A stretch of 64,000 bases of DNA, from the NCBI GenBank assembly GCA_003142815.1, contig PLNP01000011.1, forward strand, positions 81,812 to 145,811, in the 5' to 3' direction. Under the pieces are notes generated by a model. The model was not told where the DNA came from. It did no database searches and saw only the letters and a list, made by a program, of their open reading frames with translations. Origin of the DNA: Rhodanobacteraceae bacterium. Lineage in GTDB: Bacteria > Pseudomonadota > Gammaproteobacteria > Xanthomonadales > Rhodanobacteraceae. Both the position numbers and the translations under genes were made by a program. Every line of letters begins with the position of its first letter. The stretch's first letter is position 1. Positions 48,861 through 60,658 of the stretch are shown piece after piece.

Positions 48861-49663
48861 AGCCAGCAACTCGTCATGCGCTGGTCACTGGGGCCGCGTC
48901 CGGCATAGGGTGCGCCGTCGCCCGCCTGCTGGCAGAGCAAGGATGGACCGTGGGAATGGTCGACCTTGACGAAGGGGCAGTCGGCAGATTGGCTTCCCAA
49001 TTGGGGAGTAACACCATGCCCTTGGCTGCGGACGTTACCGATCCGGTTTCCGTTGCCAATGCGTTTGCGAGATTCGGGCAATACGTTGACGGAAATCTCG
49101 ACCTGCTGGTGAATTGTGCAGGACTTTTATACACCGGGCATTTCGAGGAGCAACCGGCGAGCCAAATCGCTCGCTTGCTGGCGGTCAATAACCTGGGGCT
49201 TGCGCATTGTTGCCAAAGTGCATTGCCTCTGCTCAAGAGCAGTGCTGCGCTTGGCAGGCAACCAGCCGTCGTCAACCTTTCATCGGCTGCGTCGATCATC
49301 GGGATTCCAAGTATGGCAACCTATTCCGCCAGCAAGTTCTGGGTGCGTGGCTTCACGGAAGCGTTGGCAAGCGAATGGGCAAGATACGGAGTGGCGGTTC
49401 GCGACGTGCTCCCTCCGTTCGTCAATACCCCTATGCTCGAAACCAGTAGGGAAAATCTGTTTGTCAAAAGGTTAGGCGTCAACCTCAGTCCGCAAGACGT
49501 TGCGCAGCATGTGCTGGCCGCATCCGCCAGTGGGCCCCTGCATCATGCCGTTTCCTGGCGCTTCAAGTTGCTGCTCGCACTTGTTCGAGTTGTCCCACCC
49601 GCTCTCGTACGGGCTGCTCTGGCTTGGGTGGGAGGCTATCGCCCTCGCCCCGGCAAGCTGTGA
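48857..49663 (+). CDS. short-chain dehydrogenase/reductase
   Basis: 268 residues. Cofactor turn ALVTGAASGIGCAVARLLAEQG, NNLGLAHC, active site Ser in VNLSSAASIIG and YSASKFW (Tyr-xxx-Lys), then VLPPFVNTPM. The Asp after the second strand (VDLDE) suggests NAD(H) preference. The C-terminal hydrophobic stretch (FKLLLALVRVVPPALVRAALAW) hints at membrane association. Last gene of the island operon. Confidence 0.9.
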   Translation: MKPATRHALVTGAASGIGCAVARLLAEQGWTVGMVDLDEGAVGRLASQLGSNTMPLAADVTDPVSVANAFARFGQYVDGNLDLLVNCAGLLYTGHFEEQPASQIARLLAVNNLGLAHCCQSALPLLKSSAALGRQPAVVNLSSAASIIGIPSMATYSASKFWVRGFTEALASEWARYGVAVRDVLPPFVNTPMLETSRENLFVKRLGVNLSPQDVAQHVLAASASGPLHHAVSWRFKLLLALVRVVPPALVRAALAWVGGYRPRPGKL

Positions 49664-49681
49664 ACAGCGTTTCACCTACTT

Positions 49682-49845
49682 GGCGGATTCAACTACGAAG
49701 CGCGATGCTCGAAGGAAGCGAAGAAGACTTCGCTCGGCGTCTTGAATCCTAACGTTTTTCGAGGACGGTGGTTGAGCTTGTCTTCGATGATCCGAAGCTG
49801 TTCGTCGGTGAGTGCGTTCATGCTGGCACCCTTGGGACAACGCAG
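49682..49845 (-). pseudogene. IS30-family transposase C-terminal remnant (right bracket of the island)
   Basis: Minus strand LRCPKGASMNALTDEQLRII then EDKLNHRPRKTLGFKTPSEV then FFASFEHRAS, a cleaner copy of the IS30 C-terminus, ending with GTTGAATCCGCC as at 44816. Catalytic parts missing. It is in the same orientation as the left remnant, 4.9 kb away. Confidence 0.8.
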
Positions 49846-50079
49846 TCGTTGCGCGCGAGATCGTCGCCAAACCGCGCAGCCACCGCAACGATGTCGAGTG
49901 CATCGACAGCGGCCGCGAGGATCGGGCGCACGCGGTCGATGGCAGCTTACGACGCGACCTCGCTCGATCGCGCACTGCATAGCTTTAACCCTTCAGGGAG
50001 AGAGCCGTTTCCTCACGCCGCCAGAATCGGCGTCGACTCGAATCCTGGACTGCCCAGGCAAAGCCGTACAATTGCCACC

Positions 50080-51333
50080 ATGACGACACAAACATCGGAT
50101 GTGCTGGTTCTCGGCGGCGGCGTGATCGGGCTTTGCTGTGCGTACTATCTGCTCGAAGCCGGTCGCAGCGTGACGGTACTCGAACAAGGCACGATCGCCT
50201 GCGGCAGTTCGCATGGCAATTGCGGCACGCTGACGTCGAGCCACGCGATGCCGCTGGCGGCACCCGGCACGATCGGCACGTCGCTGCGCTGGCTGTTCAA
50301 GGCCGATGCACCGCTGCGCATCAGACCGCGCCTCGATCCGGCATTGCTGCGCTGGCTGTTCGGTTTCGCGGGACATTGCAACTGGAAGGATTTCGAGCGC
50401 GCGACCCGACTCAAGGCGCCGCTGTTGATTCGCTCGCGCGAACTGATCGAAGAGCTCGTGCACAAGGAACGCCTCGACTGCGAGTTCGAGGCGCTCGGTA
50501 CGTTGAATGTGTTTCGCGATGCGGCCAATTTCGAGCATTCGCACGCGCTGCCTGCTGCGCTGGCCGCAGTCGGCATCCGCGTCGACGTGTTGGACGCGGC
50601 GAGTGTGCTTGCGCGCGAGCCCGCCCTGAAGCCCGGCGTTGTCGGCGCATTCTTCAATCCCGGTGACGCGCAACTGCGGCCCGATCGGTATGCGGCCGAA
50701 CTCGCGCGCGTGGTGCGCGCGAAAGGTGGCCGCATCGAGGAACACACCTGCGTCGCCGGCATCGCACGCGATGGCGCGAGGGTGACGAAGGTGTCGACAG
50801 CGAACGGCGATTTCTTTGGTCGCGACGTTGTGCTCGCGCTCGGCGCGTGGTCGCCGCGGGTCGCACGTCAACTCGGGCTGCGCATTCCCATCCAGCCGGG
50901 CAAGGGTTATTCGATCACCTACACGCGACCGGCGCTGTGTCCGCGCATTCCGCTGACCTTGAAAGAGCCCAGCGTCTGCGTGACCGCGTGGGACTCGGGC
51001 TACCGTCTTGGCAGCACGATGGAATTCGCCGGTTACGACACATCACTCAACCGCGCACGGCTCAATGCGCTGAAGCGAGGCGCCGCCGAGTTCCTGCACG
51101 AGCCGGAAGGCCCTGCTGTCGTCGAGGAGTGGTACGGCTGGCGACCGATGACCCCTGACGATCTACCCATGCTCGGCAGGGCGCCGGGCGTCGATAATCT
51201 GGTTCTCGCGACCGGACACGGCATGCTCGGCGTGACGCTTTCCGCAGTCACTGGGTTGCTGACCTGCGAGGTTGTCACAGGCAGAAAACCGTCGTTCGAT
51301 CTCGCGCCGTTCAACGCGGCGCGTTTTATCTAG
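50080..51333 (+). CDS. FAD-dependent D-amino-acid dehydrogenase (DadA-like)
   Basis: 417 residues from the ATG at 50080. FAD-binding VLVLGGGVIGLCCAYYLLEAG, SSHGNCGTLTSSHAMPLAAPG, LGAWSPRVARQLGLRIPIQPGKGYS, and C-terminal GWRPMTPDDLPMLGRAP with ATGHGMLGVTLS. Deaminates D-amino acids (or proline-like substrates) and feeds electrons to the respiratory chain. Longer readings upstream run into IS debris. The hydrolase gene follows after 24 bp. Confidence 0.88.
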   Translation: MTTQTSDVLVLGGGVIGLCCAYYLLEAGRSVTVLEQGTIACGSSHGNCGTLTSSHAMPLAAPGTIGTSLRWLFKADAPLRIRPRLDPALLRWLFGFAGHCNWKDFERATRLKAPLLIRSRELIEELVHKERLDCEFEALGTLNVFRDAANFEHSHALPAALAAVGIRVDVLDAASVLAREPALKPGVVGAFFNPGDAQLRPDRYAAELARVVRAKGGRIEEHTCVAGIARDGARVTKVSTANGDFFGRDVVLALGAWSPRVARQLGLRIPIQPGKGYSITYTRPALCPRIPLTLKEPSVCVTAWDSGYRLGSTMEFAGYDTSLNRARLNALKRGAAEFLHEPEGPAVVEEWYGWRPMTPDDLPMLGRAPGVDNLVLATGHGMLGVTLSAVTGLLTCEVVTGRKPSFDLAPFNAARFI

Positions 51334-51357
51334 ATCCACCGGAACCAGAGGAAGTCC

Positions 51358-53154
51358 ATGTTTCATCGCCATCACGCTCTTGCCGTCCTGTTCGCGCTCG
51401 GAGCGTGCTTCGTCTCGATGACGTATGCGGCGGACACGGCGCACGATCCGGTCGAGTTCCAATGGGGCGTGCATATTCCGCTGCGCGATGGCGTGAAGCT
51501 CAACGCGACGTTGTACAAGCCGCGCGACCAGAAACAGCCACTGCCGTGCGTGTTCACGCTGACTCCGTACATCGCGCAGAGCTACCATGATCGCGGCATG
51601 TATTTCGCCGCGCACGGCTATGTGTTCCTGACCGTCGACGTGCGCGGTCGCGGCAATTCCGAGGGCGAGTTCACGCCGTTGCTGCAAGAGGCGAAGGACG
51701 GCCACGACGTCGTCGAATGGCTGGCCACCCAGCCGTACTGCGACGGCAAGGTCACGATGTGGGGCGGTTCCTACGCCGGCTACGACCAATGGGCGACTGC
51801 AAAGGAGTTTCCGCCACATCTCGCGACCATCGTGCCGGTCGCCTCACCGAAGCCCGGCGTCGACTATCCGATGCAGCACAACATGTTTTATGCCTACGAT
51901 ATGCAATGGCTGGCGCTGGTCGGCGGGCACACGTCACAGGAAAACATCTTCGGTGACAGCGCGTTCTGGAGCGCGCAGTTCCGGCGCTGGTACGAGGCGC
52001 ATGCGCCGTTCAAGGAACTCGACCGCTACGTCGGCAATCCCTCGCCGATCTTCCAGACCTGGATTTCGCATCCGATGCAGGACGCGTATTGGGATAGCTT
52101 CAGCCCGACGCCGGAGCAGTACGCGAAGCTCGCGTTACCGATCCTCAGTATCTGCGGCCAGTACGACGGCGACCAACCCGGCGCACTCGCGTACTACCGC
52201 GACGATCAGCAATACGGTTCGGCCACGGCGAAGGCGAAGCACTATCTGATCATCGGTCCGTGGGACCACGCCGGCACGCGCACGCCGAAGGCCGACGTTG
52301 GCGGCCTCAAGTTCGGCCAGGCCGCGCTGCTCGACATGAATGCGTTGCACAAGTCGTGGTACGACTGGACCTTGAAAGGCAGCGCGAAACCCGATTTCCT
52401 GAAGGACAAGGTCGCGTACTACGTCACCGGAGAGGAAACCTGGCGCTATGCACCGACTCTGGATGCGGTGACCGCGCAAACGCAGCCGTGGTATCTCGAC
52501 TCGGTGGCCGCGCGCGCGAACGATGTGTTCGCCGCGGGCGACCTGAAGCTCGACGAGGCCGCCAGCGGCAAGCCAGACCATTACGTCTACGATCCGCTCG
52601 ATACCGGTTCCGCCGCGTGGGAACAGGAGGAATCGCCGAATGGCCTGACCGATCAGCGCGGCGTGATGATGGCGTCCGGCAAGGCGCTGTTCTACCACTC
52701 GCCGATGTTCATGACGGACACCGACATCGCCGGCTTTTTCAAGCTCTCGGCCTGGATCGCGCTGGACCAGCCTGACACCGATCTCGCAGTCTACGTATTC
52801 GAGGTCAAACCTGACGGCAGCAGCGTATTCCTGGCCAGCGACGCGTTGCGCGCACGCCATCGCCAGAGCCTGCGTGCGGCGCAACGGGTCAAGCCCGGGG
52901 CCATCGAACGCTATGATTTCGACCATTTCACGTTCGTCGCGCGACGCATCGGCAAGGGCAGCCGCCTGCGTCTTGCGATTGGGCCGGTGAACTCGATGTA
53001 TGCCGAGAAGAACTACAACACGGGCGGCGTCGTCGCCGAGGAATCGGGCAAGGACGCGCGCAAGGTCACGATCACGCTCTACCACGACGCGGCGCATCCG
53101 AGCGCGCTGTCGATGCCGATCGCAGCCGCCTCTTCAGTCGTCGCACGGAAGTAA
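51358..53154 (+). CDS. secreted CocE/NonD-family hydrolase (S15 X-Pro dipeptidyl-peptidase-like)
   Basis: 598 residues with signal peptide ending [21 protein letters not shown], the nucleophile elbow [13 protein letters not shown], the acid region [11 protein letters not shown], and GPWDHAGTR with the catalytic His; a C-terminal jelly-roll domain ([21 protein letters not shown]). Predicted periplasmic or secreted aminoacyl ester or X-Pro peptidase activity. Four bases before gor. Confidence 0.9.
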   Translation: MFHRHHALAVLFALGACFVSMTYAADTAHDPVEFQWGVHIPLRDGVKLNATLYKPRDQKQPLPCVFTLTPYIAQSYHDRGMYFAAHGYVFLTVDVRGRGNSEGEFTPLLQEAKDGHDVVEWLATQPYCDGKVTMWGGSYAGYDQWATAKEFPPHLATIVPVASPKPGVDYPMQHNMFYAYDMQWLALVGGHTSQENIFGDSAFWSAQFRRWYEAHAPFKELDRYVGNPSPIFQTWISHPMQDAYWDSFSPTPEQYAKLALPILSICGQYDGDQPGALAYYRDDQQYGSATAKAKHYLIIGPWDHAGTRTPKADVGGLKFGQAALLDMNALHKSWYDWTLKGSAKPDFLKDKVAYYVTGEETWRYAPTLDAVTAQTQPWYLDSVAARANDVFAAGDLKLDEAASGKPDHYVYDPLDTGSAAWEQEESPNGLTDQRGVMMASGKALFYHSPMFMTDTDIAGFFKLSAWIALDQPDTDLAVYVFEVKPDGSSVFLASDALRARHRQSLRAAQRVKPGAIERYDFDHFTFVARRIGKGSRLRLAIGPVNSMYAEKNYNTGGVVAEESGKDARKVTITLYHDAAHPSALSMPIAAASSVVARK

Positions 53155-53158
53155 CCGC

Positions 53159-54505
53159 ATGAGCGAACGCGACTTCGATCTGGTGGTCCTCGGCGCCGGT
53201 TCCGGTGGCATCGCGATGGCGATCCGCGCGGCGTGCCATGGCGCGCGCGTTGTCGTGCTCGAACCCGGCGTACTCGGCGGCACCTGCGTCAACGTCGGTT
53301 GCGTGCCGAAGAAAGCGATGTGGCTCGCCGCCGAACTCGCCGAGGCGCAGCAAGTCGCGCGCGAAGTCGGCTTCGACCTGACCCCGGGCGCGCTGGATTG
53401 GGAAGCATTCGTCACCCGGCGAAGCAGCTATATCGCGAACATCCATGTGAGTTACCGACGGCGCCTTGCGGAGCTGGGCATCACCCTGTTCCACGAACGC
53501 GGACACTTTCTCGCAGCGAATCGTATCGCTGCCGGCAAGCACGAATTGAACGCTGCGCATGTGATGATCGCGACCGGTGCGCGGCCGCAGCGACTGGCGA
53601 TTCCCGGTGCGGATCTCGGCATCGATTCCGACGGCTTCTTCGCGTTGCGCGAATGTCCGCGCCGTGTCGCCGTGGTCGGCAGCGGTTACATCGCGGTCGA
53701 ACTCGCAGGCGTGTTGCGCGCACTCGGTGCCGAGGTGACACTGTTTGCGCGCGGCGAGCGCCTGCTGCGTTCGTTTGACCGCGAGTTGGGCGGTGCGCTA
53801 GCTGACGCGATGCGCGCGCGCGCGATCGAACTCGTGTTTGCTTGCAATCCGCTCGCCGCTTCAAAGGAAGCCGACGGGTATGCATTGCACTTCGCAAGCG
53901 GTGACGCCGCGAAGGGTTTCGATGCGCTGGTCTGGGCGATCGGCCGCATCCCGAACACAGAGGATCTCGGCCTTGGGAGCGCCGGTGTCGCGCTCGATGC
54001 GCAGGGCTTCATCGTGACCGACGAATGGCAGAACACGACCGCACCGAATGTCTACTCGGTCGGCGATGTGACCGGCCGTCTCGCGCTGACCCCGGTCGCG
54101 ATCGCCGCGTCGCGCCGGCTCGCCGACCGCGTATTCGGCGCTGTGGCTGACGCGAAGCTCGACTACGCGAATATCGCGACTGTCGTGTTCTCGCATCCGC
54201 CGATCGGAACGGTAGGCCTCAGCGAAGAAGCCGCGCGCGAACTGCACGGCGATGCGGTGAAGGTGTATCGGTCGAGTTTCCGTCCGATGCTCGCCGCGCT
54301 GGCCCAACGCGAGGAGAAGACATTGATGAAACTCGTCTGTGTCGGCTCGGACGAGCGCATCGTCGGTATTCATATCCTCGGCGCCGCAGCGGACGAGATT
54401 CTGCAGGGCTTTACGGTCGCCTTGAAGATGGGCGCACGCAAGGCCGACCTCGACGCGACCGTCGCGATCCATCCGACTTCGGCCGAGGAGCTGGTGTTGA
54501 TGTAG
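53159..54505 (+). CDS. gorA: glutathione-disulfide reductase
   Basis: 448 residues from the ATG at 53159. FAD site [19 protein letters not shown], redox disulfide [15 protein letters not shown], the SDGFFAL segment, NADP site [26 protein letters not shown], and dimer-contributed HPTSAEE with catalytic His. Keeps glutathione reduced; fits the glutathione-dependent formaldehyde route at the other end of the window. Confidence 0.93.
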   Translation: MSERDFDLVVLGAGSGGIAMAIRAACHGARVVVLEPGVLGGTCVNVGCVPKKAMWLAAELAEAQQVAREVGFDLTPGALDWEAFVTRRSSYIANIHVSYRRRLAELGITLFHERGHFLAANRIAAGKHELNAAHVMIATGARPQRLAIPGADLGIDSDGFFALRECPRRVAVVGSGYIAVELAGVLRALGAEVTLFARGERLLRSFDRELGGALADAMRARAIELVFACNPLAASKEADGYALHFASGDAAKGFDALVWAIGRIPNTEDLGLGSAGVALDAQGFIVTDEWQNTTAPNVYSVGDVTGRLALTPVAIAASRRLADRVFGAVADAKLDYANIATVVFSHPPIGTVGLSEEAARELHGDAVKVYRSSFRPMLAALAQREEKTLMKLVCVGSDERIVGIHILGAAADEILQGFTVALKMGARKADLDATVAIHPTSAEELVLM

Positions 54506-54632
54506 CCGCCGCGCGGACGCTTGCCCGCGCCGAGGCTGAATGATCCACCCATCGACCCGGTTGTTGCGGGACGACTTATCGAGTGCCTGATGTGTCGTCC
54601 GCGCCGTTGCCGACCGGAGCGGCCTGGCAAGA

Positions 54633-56240
<1,608 letters not shown>

Positions 56241-56319
56241 GCAGGGTTCCGCTTCGGCTTTTCGCGCATGAAAACACGGCGAGGGGATTTGTGAAAGCCG
56301 CGCGCCCGGCGCGACGGCC

Positions 56320-56351
56320 AAAAAAGCAACCGGCCGCGCGTGGCGGCCGGT
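56320..56351 (-). terminator. intrinsic terminator after the Ala-rich lipoprotein gene
   Basis: Minus strand: ACCGGCCGC and GCGGCCGGT form a perfect 9-bp stem around CACGC, followed by TGCTTTTTT. It ends 34 bp after the stop of the gene at 56385-56885. Confidence 0.75.
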
Positions 56352-56384
56352 GCGTCGTTCAACGATGGATGAGCCGGACGCGGA

Positions 56385-56885
56385 TTATTCTTTCTTTTCA
56401 TCTTTCGCGGCGTCTTTCGCAGCTTCCTTCGCATTGCTCGCCGTGTTGGCGACGTCATGCCCGACCGTCTTGGCGCCTTCCTTGATCTCGTGTCCGGCCG
56501 CCTTGGTCGCTTCCCAAGCGGCGCCCGCACCTTCCTTTACCGCGGTGCCAGCGTTGCTGGCTGCTGCCTTGGTCGCGTCAGCAGCGTTGCCGGCCGCTTC
56601 CCTGGCCTTGTCAGCGGAGCTTTGACTCGCAGCGGCGGCCTGGTCGACGTCAGCGGCTGCGGACTGCTTCGCGGCGTCGGCGGCTTTTTGGGCAGCTTCA
56701 GCGGTCGCGTCGGCAGCTTTCTGCGCGGCGACCTCGGCGTCGGCGGCGGCCTGCTGGCTTGCGGCGGCGGCGTTGTTTGCGGCCTCGGTGGCTTCTTGTT
56801 GTGCATTGTCGCTGCAGGCAGCCAATGCGGCCACCAAGGCGACGCCGAGTGCCAGACGCGGCAGGTTCGTCGTGCTCACTTTCAT
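56385..56885 (-). CDS. alanine-rich repeat lipoprotein (LEA/apolipophorin-like helices)
   Basis: 166 residues. Lipobox LAAC after a short signal; the rest is almost wholly A/K/E/D/Q/S/T in 11-residue-like periodicity (AADAEVAAQKAADATAEAAQ, AKEAAKDAAKDEKKE), predicting long amphipathic helices. Such proteins resemble late-embryogenesis-abundant or Lpp-like rods; a stabilising role in the periplasm is possible. It has its own terminator. Function not assigned. Confidence 0.75.
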   Translation of the reverse strand: MKVSTTNLPRLALGVALVAALAACSDNAQQEATEAANNAAAASQQAAADAEVAAQKAADATAEAAQKAADAAKQSAAADVDQAAAASQSSADKAREAAGNAADATKAAASNAGTAVKEGAGAAWEATKAAGHEIKEGAKTVGHDVANTASNAKEAAKDAAKDEKKE

Positions 56886-56992
56886 GTTGTCCCTCCCTCT
56901 GTTGTGGATGGCGGATACCGGGCGTTCGCAAGACCTCCGCCGATGATGCGCGGACAGTGCTGTCCGCGTTGTGTCAAGTAAATTCGATCAAC

Positions 56993-58171
56993 TCAAACCA
57001 GTTCGATCGCCAGCGCAGTCGCCTCGCCGCCGCCGATACACAGTGCCGCCACGCCGCGCTTGCCACCACGCCGCTTGAGCGCGTTGATCAGGGTCACGAC
57101 GAGGCGCGCGCCGCTGGCGCCGATCGGATGACCGAGTGCGGTCGCGCCGCCGTTGACGTTGAGCTTTTCATGCGCGATGCCGAGTTCCTTGATTGGCGCC
57201 ATCGCGACGACCGCGAAGGCCTCGTTGATTTCGAACAGGTCGACGTCGGCAACCGTCCAGCCAACTTTCTTGAGCAGCTTTTCAATCGCGCCGATCGGCG
57301 CGGTCGTGAACCACTCGGGTTCCTGCGAGTGCGTCGCATGGCCGACGATGCGCGCAAGCGGTTTCGTACCGGCCTTCCTCGCGGCTTCCGCACTCATCAC
57401 GACGGTCGCGGCGGCGCCGTCGGAAATGCTCGACGAGCTCGCCGCAGTAACCGTGCCGTTTTCTTTGCGAAACGCGGGTTTCAGGGTCGGGATCTTCGCG
57501 ATATCGGACTTGCCGGGCTGCTCGTCCGTCGCAAATTCGACCTCGCCCTTGCGCGTGGTCACCTTGACCGGGACGATCTCGTCGGCGAACGCACCCGAGG
57601 CGATCGCGGCTCGCGCGCGCTTGACCGATTCGATCGCGAATGCATCCTGCTGCTCGCGCGTGAAGCCGTACTTGTCGGCGCAGGCTTCCGCGAACACGCC
57701 CATCGACTTGCCGTCGTAGGGGTTGGTCAGGCCATCCCACGCCATGTGGTCGACCGCTTCGAAATTGCCGTAACGGTTGCCGGTGCGCGAGTTCGGAATC
57801 ATGTGCGGCGCATTCGTCATCGACTCCATGCCGCCGGCGACGACGACGTCGGCTGAACCGGCCTTGATCAAGTCGTGCGCGAGCATGATCGCCTTCATGC
57901 CGGAACCGCAAACCTTGTTGATCGTGGTGCAGCCGGTCGAGGCGGGAATGCCGGCAGCGAGTGCAGCCTGGCGTGCCGGTGCCTGGCCGAGATTGGCTGG
58001 CAGCACGCAGCCCATGATGACTTCGGAAACGTCGCGCGGGGCAACGCCGCCTTGTTCGAGCGCAGCCTTGATCACGGTAGCGCCGAGAGTCGGTGTCGGC
58101 ACACCGGTGAACTGGCCGAGGAAGGAACCGATCGCGGTGCGCTTGGCGCCGACGATGACGATATCGGACAT
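56993..58171 (-). CDS. acetyl-CoA C-acetyltransferase (thiolase II)
   Basis: 392 residues from the ATG at 58171 (GGAG site). Cys nucleophile in INKVCGSGMKAIML, GGMESMTNAPH, NEAFAVV, GGATALGHPIGASG and CIGGGEATA. This pattern is the biosynthetic/acetoacetyl-CoA type (AtoB/PhaA), distinct from the FadA-type thiolase at 9840. Between isovaleryl-CoA dehydrogenase and the MCC subunit it can split acetoacetyl-CoA from leucine degradation. Confidence 0.93.
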   Translation of the reverse strand: MSDIVIVGAKRTAIGSFLGQFTGVPTPTLGATVIKAALEQGGVAPRDVSEVIMGCVLPANLGQAPARQAALAAGIPASTGCTTINKVCGSGMKAIMLAHDLIKAGSADVVVAGGMESMTNAPHMIPNSRTGNRYGNFEAVDHMAWDGLTNPYDGKSMGVFAEACADKYGFTREQQDAFAIESVKRARAAIASGAFADEIVPVKVTTRKGEVEFATDEQPGKSDIAKIPTLKPAFRKENGTVTAASSSSISDGAAATVVMSAEAARKAGTKPLARIVGHATHSQEPEWFTTAPIGAIEKLLKKVGWTVADVDLFEINEAFAVVAMAPIKELGIAHEKLNVNGGATALGHPIGASGARLVVTLINALKRRGGKRGVAALCIGGGEATALAIELV

Positions 58172-58299
58172 GGAGATCTCCGGAGATGATTCGGGCGACG
58201 CGGTAATCCGCATCGGCGCTGCGGATCAATTATGCGCGAGCTGTTGCATCGCGGCAATTGATCGCAAGCTTGTGCGGTTATTCGAGGGCTGCGCGTGGC

Positions 58300-59457
58300 T
58301 CAGGATTTGCCGTGGAACAGCTCGCGGCCGATCAACATGCGGCGAATTTCATTGGTACCGGCGCCGATTTCGTAAAGTTTTGCGTCGCGCAGGATGCGCC
58401 CGGTCGGATACTCGTTGATGTACCCGTTGCCGCCGAGGCACTGGATCGCTTCGAGCGCAACCTGCACCGCGCTCTGCGACGCATGCAGCAGACACGACGC
58501 CGGATCGATGCGCGACTTCACGCCCTGATCATAGTTTTGCGCGACCATGTAGGCGTAGGCCCGCGAGGATTGCAGCATCGTATACATATCCGCAATTTTC
58601 GCCTGCATGATGCCAAACGTGCCGATCGGCGCGTTGAATTGCTTGCGTTCGCGCACGTAGGGCAGGGCAGCATCGAGGGCAGCCTGCATGAGACCCAGCG
58701 GGCCGCCGGAGAGCACCAGACGTTCGGTATCGAGACCGCTCATCAGCACACGCACGCCCTCGTTGACCTCGCCGACGCGGTTCGCGTCCGGGATCTCGCA
58801 GTTGTCGAACACGAGTTCGCAGGTATTCGAGCCGCGCATGCCGAGCTTGTCGAGTTTCTGCGCGGTCGAGTAACCCTTCATTCCCTTCTCGATGATGAAC
58901 GCGGTCATGCAGCGCGAGCCGGCCGGGCGGTGCGCGGTGCGCAGGTAGACCAGCAGCACGTCCGCGTCCGGGCCGTTGGTGATCCACATCTTGGAGCCAT
59001 TCGCGATCCAGACGTTGCCCTTCTGTTCGGCGCGACACGTCATCGAACCAACCACGTCGGACCCGGCGCCGGGCTCGCTCATCGCGAGCGCACCGACCCA
59101 TTCGCCGCTGCACAGCTTGGGAAGGTATTTCTTCCGCTGCGCGTCGCTCGCGTTTTTCGCGATGTTCTGCAGGCACAGGTTCGAGTGCGCACCGTAGGAC
59201 AGGCCGACCGAGCCTGACGCACGCGAGATTTCCTCCATCGCAACAACGTGCGCGAGATAGCCGAGTTCGGAGCCGCCGTACTCGCTGGACACGGTGATGC
59301 CGAGCAGGCCCATCTCGCCCAATTTTTTCCACAAGTCCGACGGAAACGCGTTTTCCCGATCGATCAGGTCTGCGCGCGGCGCGATTTCCTTCTCCGCGAA
59401 CGCATGCACGCTCTCGCGCAGGAGGTCGAGGTCTTCACCTAGTCGGAATGGCTGCAT
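58300..59457 (-). CDS. liuA: isovaleryl-CoA dehydrogenase
   Basis: 385 residues. [56 protein letters not shown], and [18 protein letters not shown] with the Glu in the position specific for isovaleryl-CoA dehydrogenases, rather than the usual C-terminal site. Ends [10 protein letters not shown]. Converts isovaleryl-CoA to 3-methylcrotonyl-CoA. Confidence 0.94.
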   Translation of the reverse strand: MQPFRLGEDLDLLRESVHAFAEKEIAPRADLIDRENAFPSDLWKKLGEMGLLGITVSSEYGGSELGYLAHVVAMEEISRASGSVGLSYGAHSNLCLQNIAKNASDAQRKKYLPKLCSGEWVGALAMSEPGAGSDVVGSMTCRAEQKGNVWIANGSKMWITNGPDADVLLVYLRTAHRPAGSRCMTAFIIEKGMKGYSTAQKLDKLGMRGSNTCELVFDNCEIPDANRVGEVNEGVRVLMSGLDTERLVLSGGPLGLMQAALDAALPYVRERKQFNAPIGTFGIMQAKIADMYTMLQSSRAYAYMVAQNYDQGVKSRIDPASCLLHASQSAVQVALEAIQCLGGNGYINEYPTGRILRDAKLYEIGAGTNEIRRMLIGRELFHGKS

Positions 59458-59495
59458 TCTGGGCTTCTCGCGACGCGGATCGGGTTCCTCGGGCC

Positions 59496-59521
59496 GTCAT
59501 TCCGGCTTTCGCCGGGATGAC
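59496..59521. repeat. short palindrome of the GTCATTCCGGCGAAAGCCGG family
   Basis: GTCATTCCGGCTTTCGCCGG then GATGAC lies in the 97-bp gap between leucine dehydrogenase and isovaleryl-CoA dehydrogenase. Third locus of the family, with 11087-11229 and 27169-27194. Confidence 0.75.
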
Positions 59522-59554
59522 CGCAAGGAGAATAGCAGTCGAGACGGCTCGCGA

Positions 59555-60658
59555 TCACTGCCCGCGCATGCGCCCCAGGAAGCGCGGCCCGTTGTTGCCC
59601 ATCGTCGGCAGCTTGATCTTGCCGATCGAGGCGATGCGCTCCTCGGCCATGCGGTCGGCAGCCTTGTAGGTCGGGATGCCATCGCGGTCGGCGATCTGGA
59701 AGATGCGCGACAGGTTGTAATAGATCGTGCGCATCATGCGCATCGCGCGTTCGCGGTTGTAGCCGTCGATCTCGAGCGAGACGTTCATGACGCCACCCGC
59801 GTTGACCGCATAGTCCGGCGCGTACAGCACGCCGCGTTTCGTCAATTCATCCCCGATAGAGTCGGTCGCGAGCTGATTGTTGGCGGCGCCGCAGATGACC
59901 TTGGCCTTGATGCGGTCGATGGTCTTCTCGTTCAGTGTGCCGCCGAGCGCGCACGGGCTGTACACGTCCGCGTCGACGTCGTAGATGTCGTCGAGGCCGA
60001 CCGCGGTGCAACCGTATTCGTCGACCGCCTTCTGCACGAGTTCCTTGTTGATGTCGGTGACGAAAACCTTGGCGCCCTGTTCGCGCAGCAGCTTGATGAA
60101 CTCCATGCCAACGTGACCGCAGCCCTGCACCGCGTAGCTGTACTTGCCGACTTCCTCATTGCCGAACTTGTGGTTCAGCGCGGCCATCAGGCCCTGCAGC
60201 GTGCCGAACGCGGTGAACGGCGAAGGATCTCCCGAACCGCCATGGACCTGGTGCACGCCGGTCACGAATTCGGTCTCGCGGAACACCCATTCCATGTCGT
60301 TGACGTCGGTACCGACGTCCTCGGCCGTGATGTAGCGACCATTGAGCGAGTTCACGAAGCGGCCGAATGCGCGGAACAGCACCTCGGACTTGTCCTTCGC
60401 CGGATCGCCGATGATGACGGCCTTGCCACCGCCGAGGTTGAGCCCGGCGACCGCGTTCTTGTAGGTCATGCCGCGCGACAGGCGCAGCACATCGTTCAGC
60501 GCCTCGGCTTCGCTCTTGTAAGGCCACATGCGCAGGCCGCCGAGCGCGGGACCGAGGACCGTGTTGTGGATCGCGATGATGGCTTTGAGACCTGCGTCCT
60601 TGCTGTGGCAGAACACGATCTGCTCGTGACCGGTCTGGGCAATAGTTTCAAAAATCAT
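59555..60658 (-). CDS. leucine/valine (branched-chain) amino-acid dehydrogenase
   Basis: 367 residues. Substrate-binding LGPALGGLRMWPY, catalytic lysine in LNLGGGKAVIIGD, TAEDVGTDVNDMEWVF, and NAD fold YAVQGCGHVGMEFIKLL. Family of Leu/Phe/Val dehydrogenases, which deaminate branched-chain amino acids to 2-oxo acids. Context (isovaleryl-CoA dehydrogenase, MCC) favours leucine. First gene of the minus-strand catabolic run. Confidence 0.92.
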   Translation of the reverse strand: MIFETIAQTGHEQIVFCHSKDAGLKAIIAIHNTVLGPALGGLRMWPYKSEAEALNDVLRLSRGMTYKNAVAGLNLGGGKAVIIGDPAKDKSEVLFRAFGRFVNSLNGRYITAEDVGTDVNDMEWVFRETEFVTGVHQVHGGSGDPSPFTAFGTLQGLMAALNHKFGNEEVGKYSYAVQGCGHVGMEFIKLLREQGAKVFVTDINKELVQKAVDEYGCTAVGLDDIYDVDADVYSPCALGGTLNEKTIDRIKAKVICGAANNQLATDSIGDELTKRGVLYAPDYAVNAGGVMNVSLEIDGYNRERAMRMMRTIYYNLSRIFQIADRDGIPTYKAADRMAEERIASIGKIKLPTMGNNGPRFLGRMRGQ

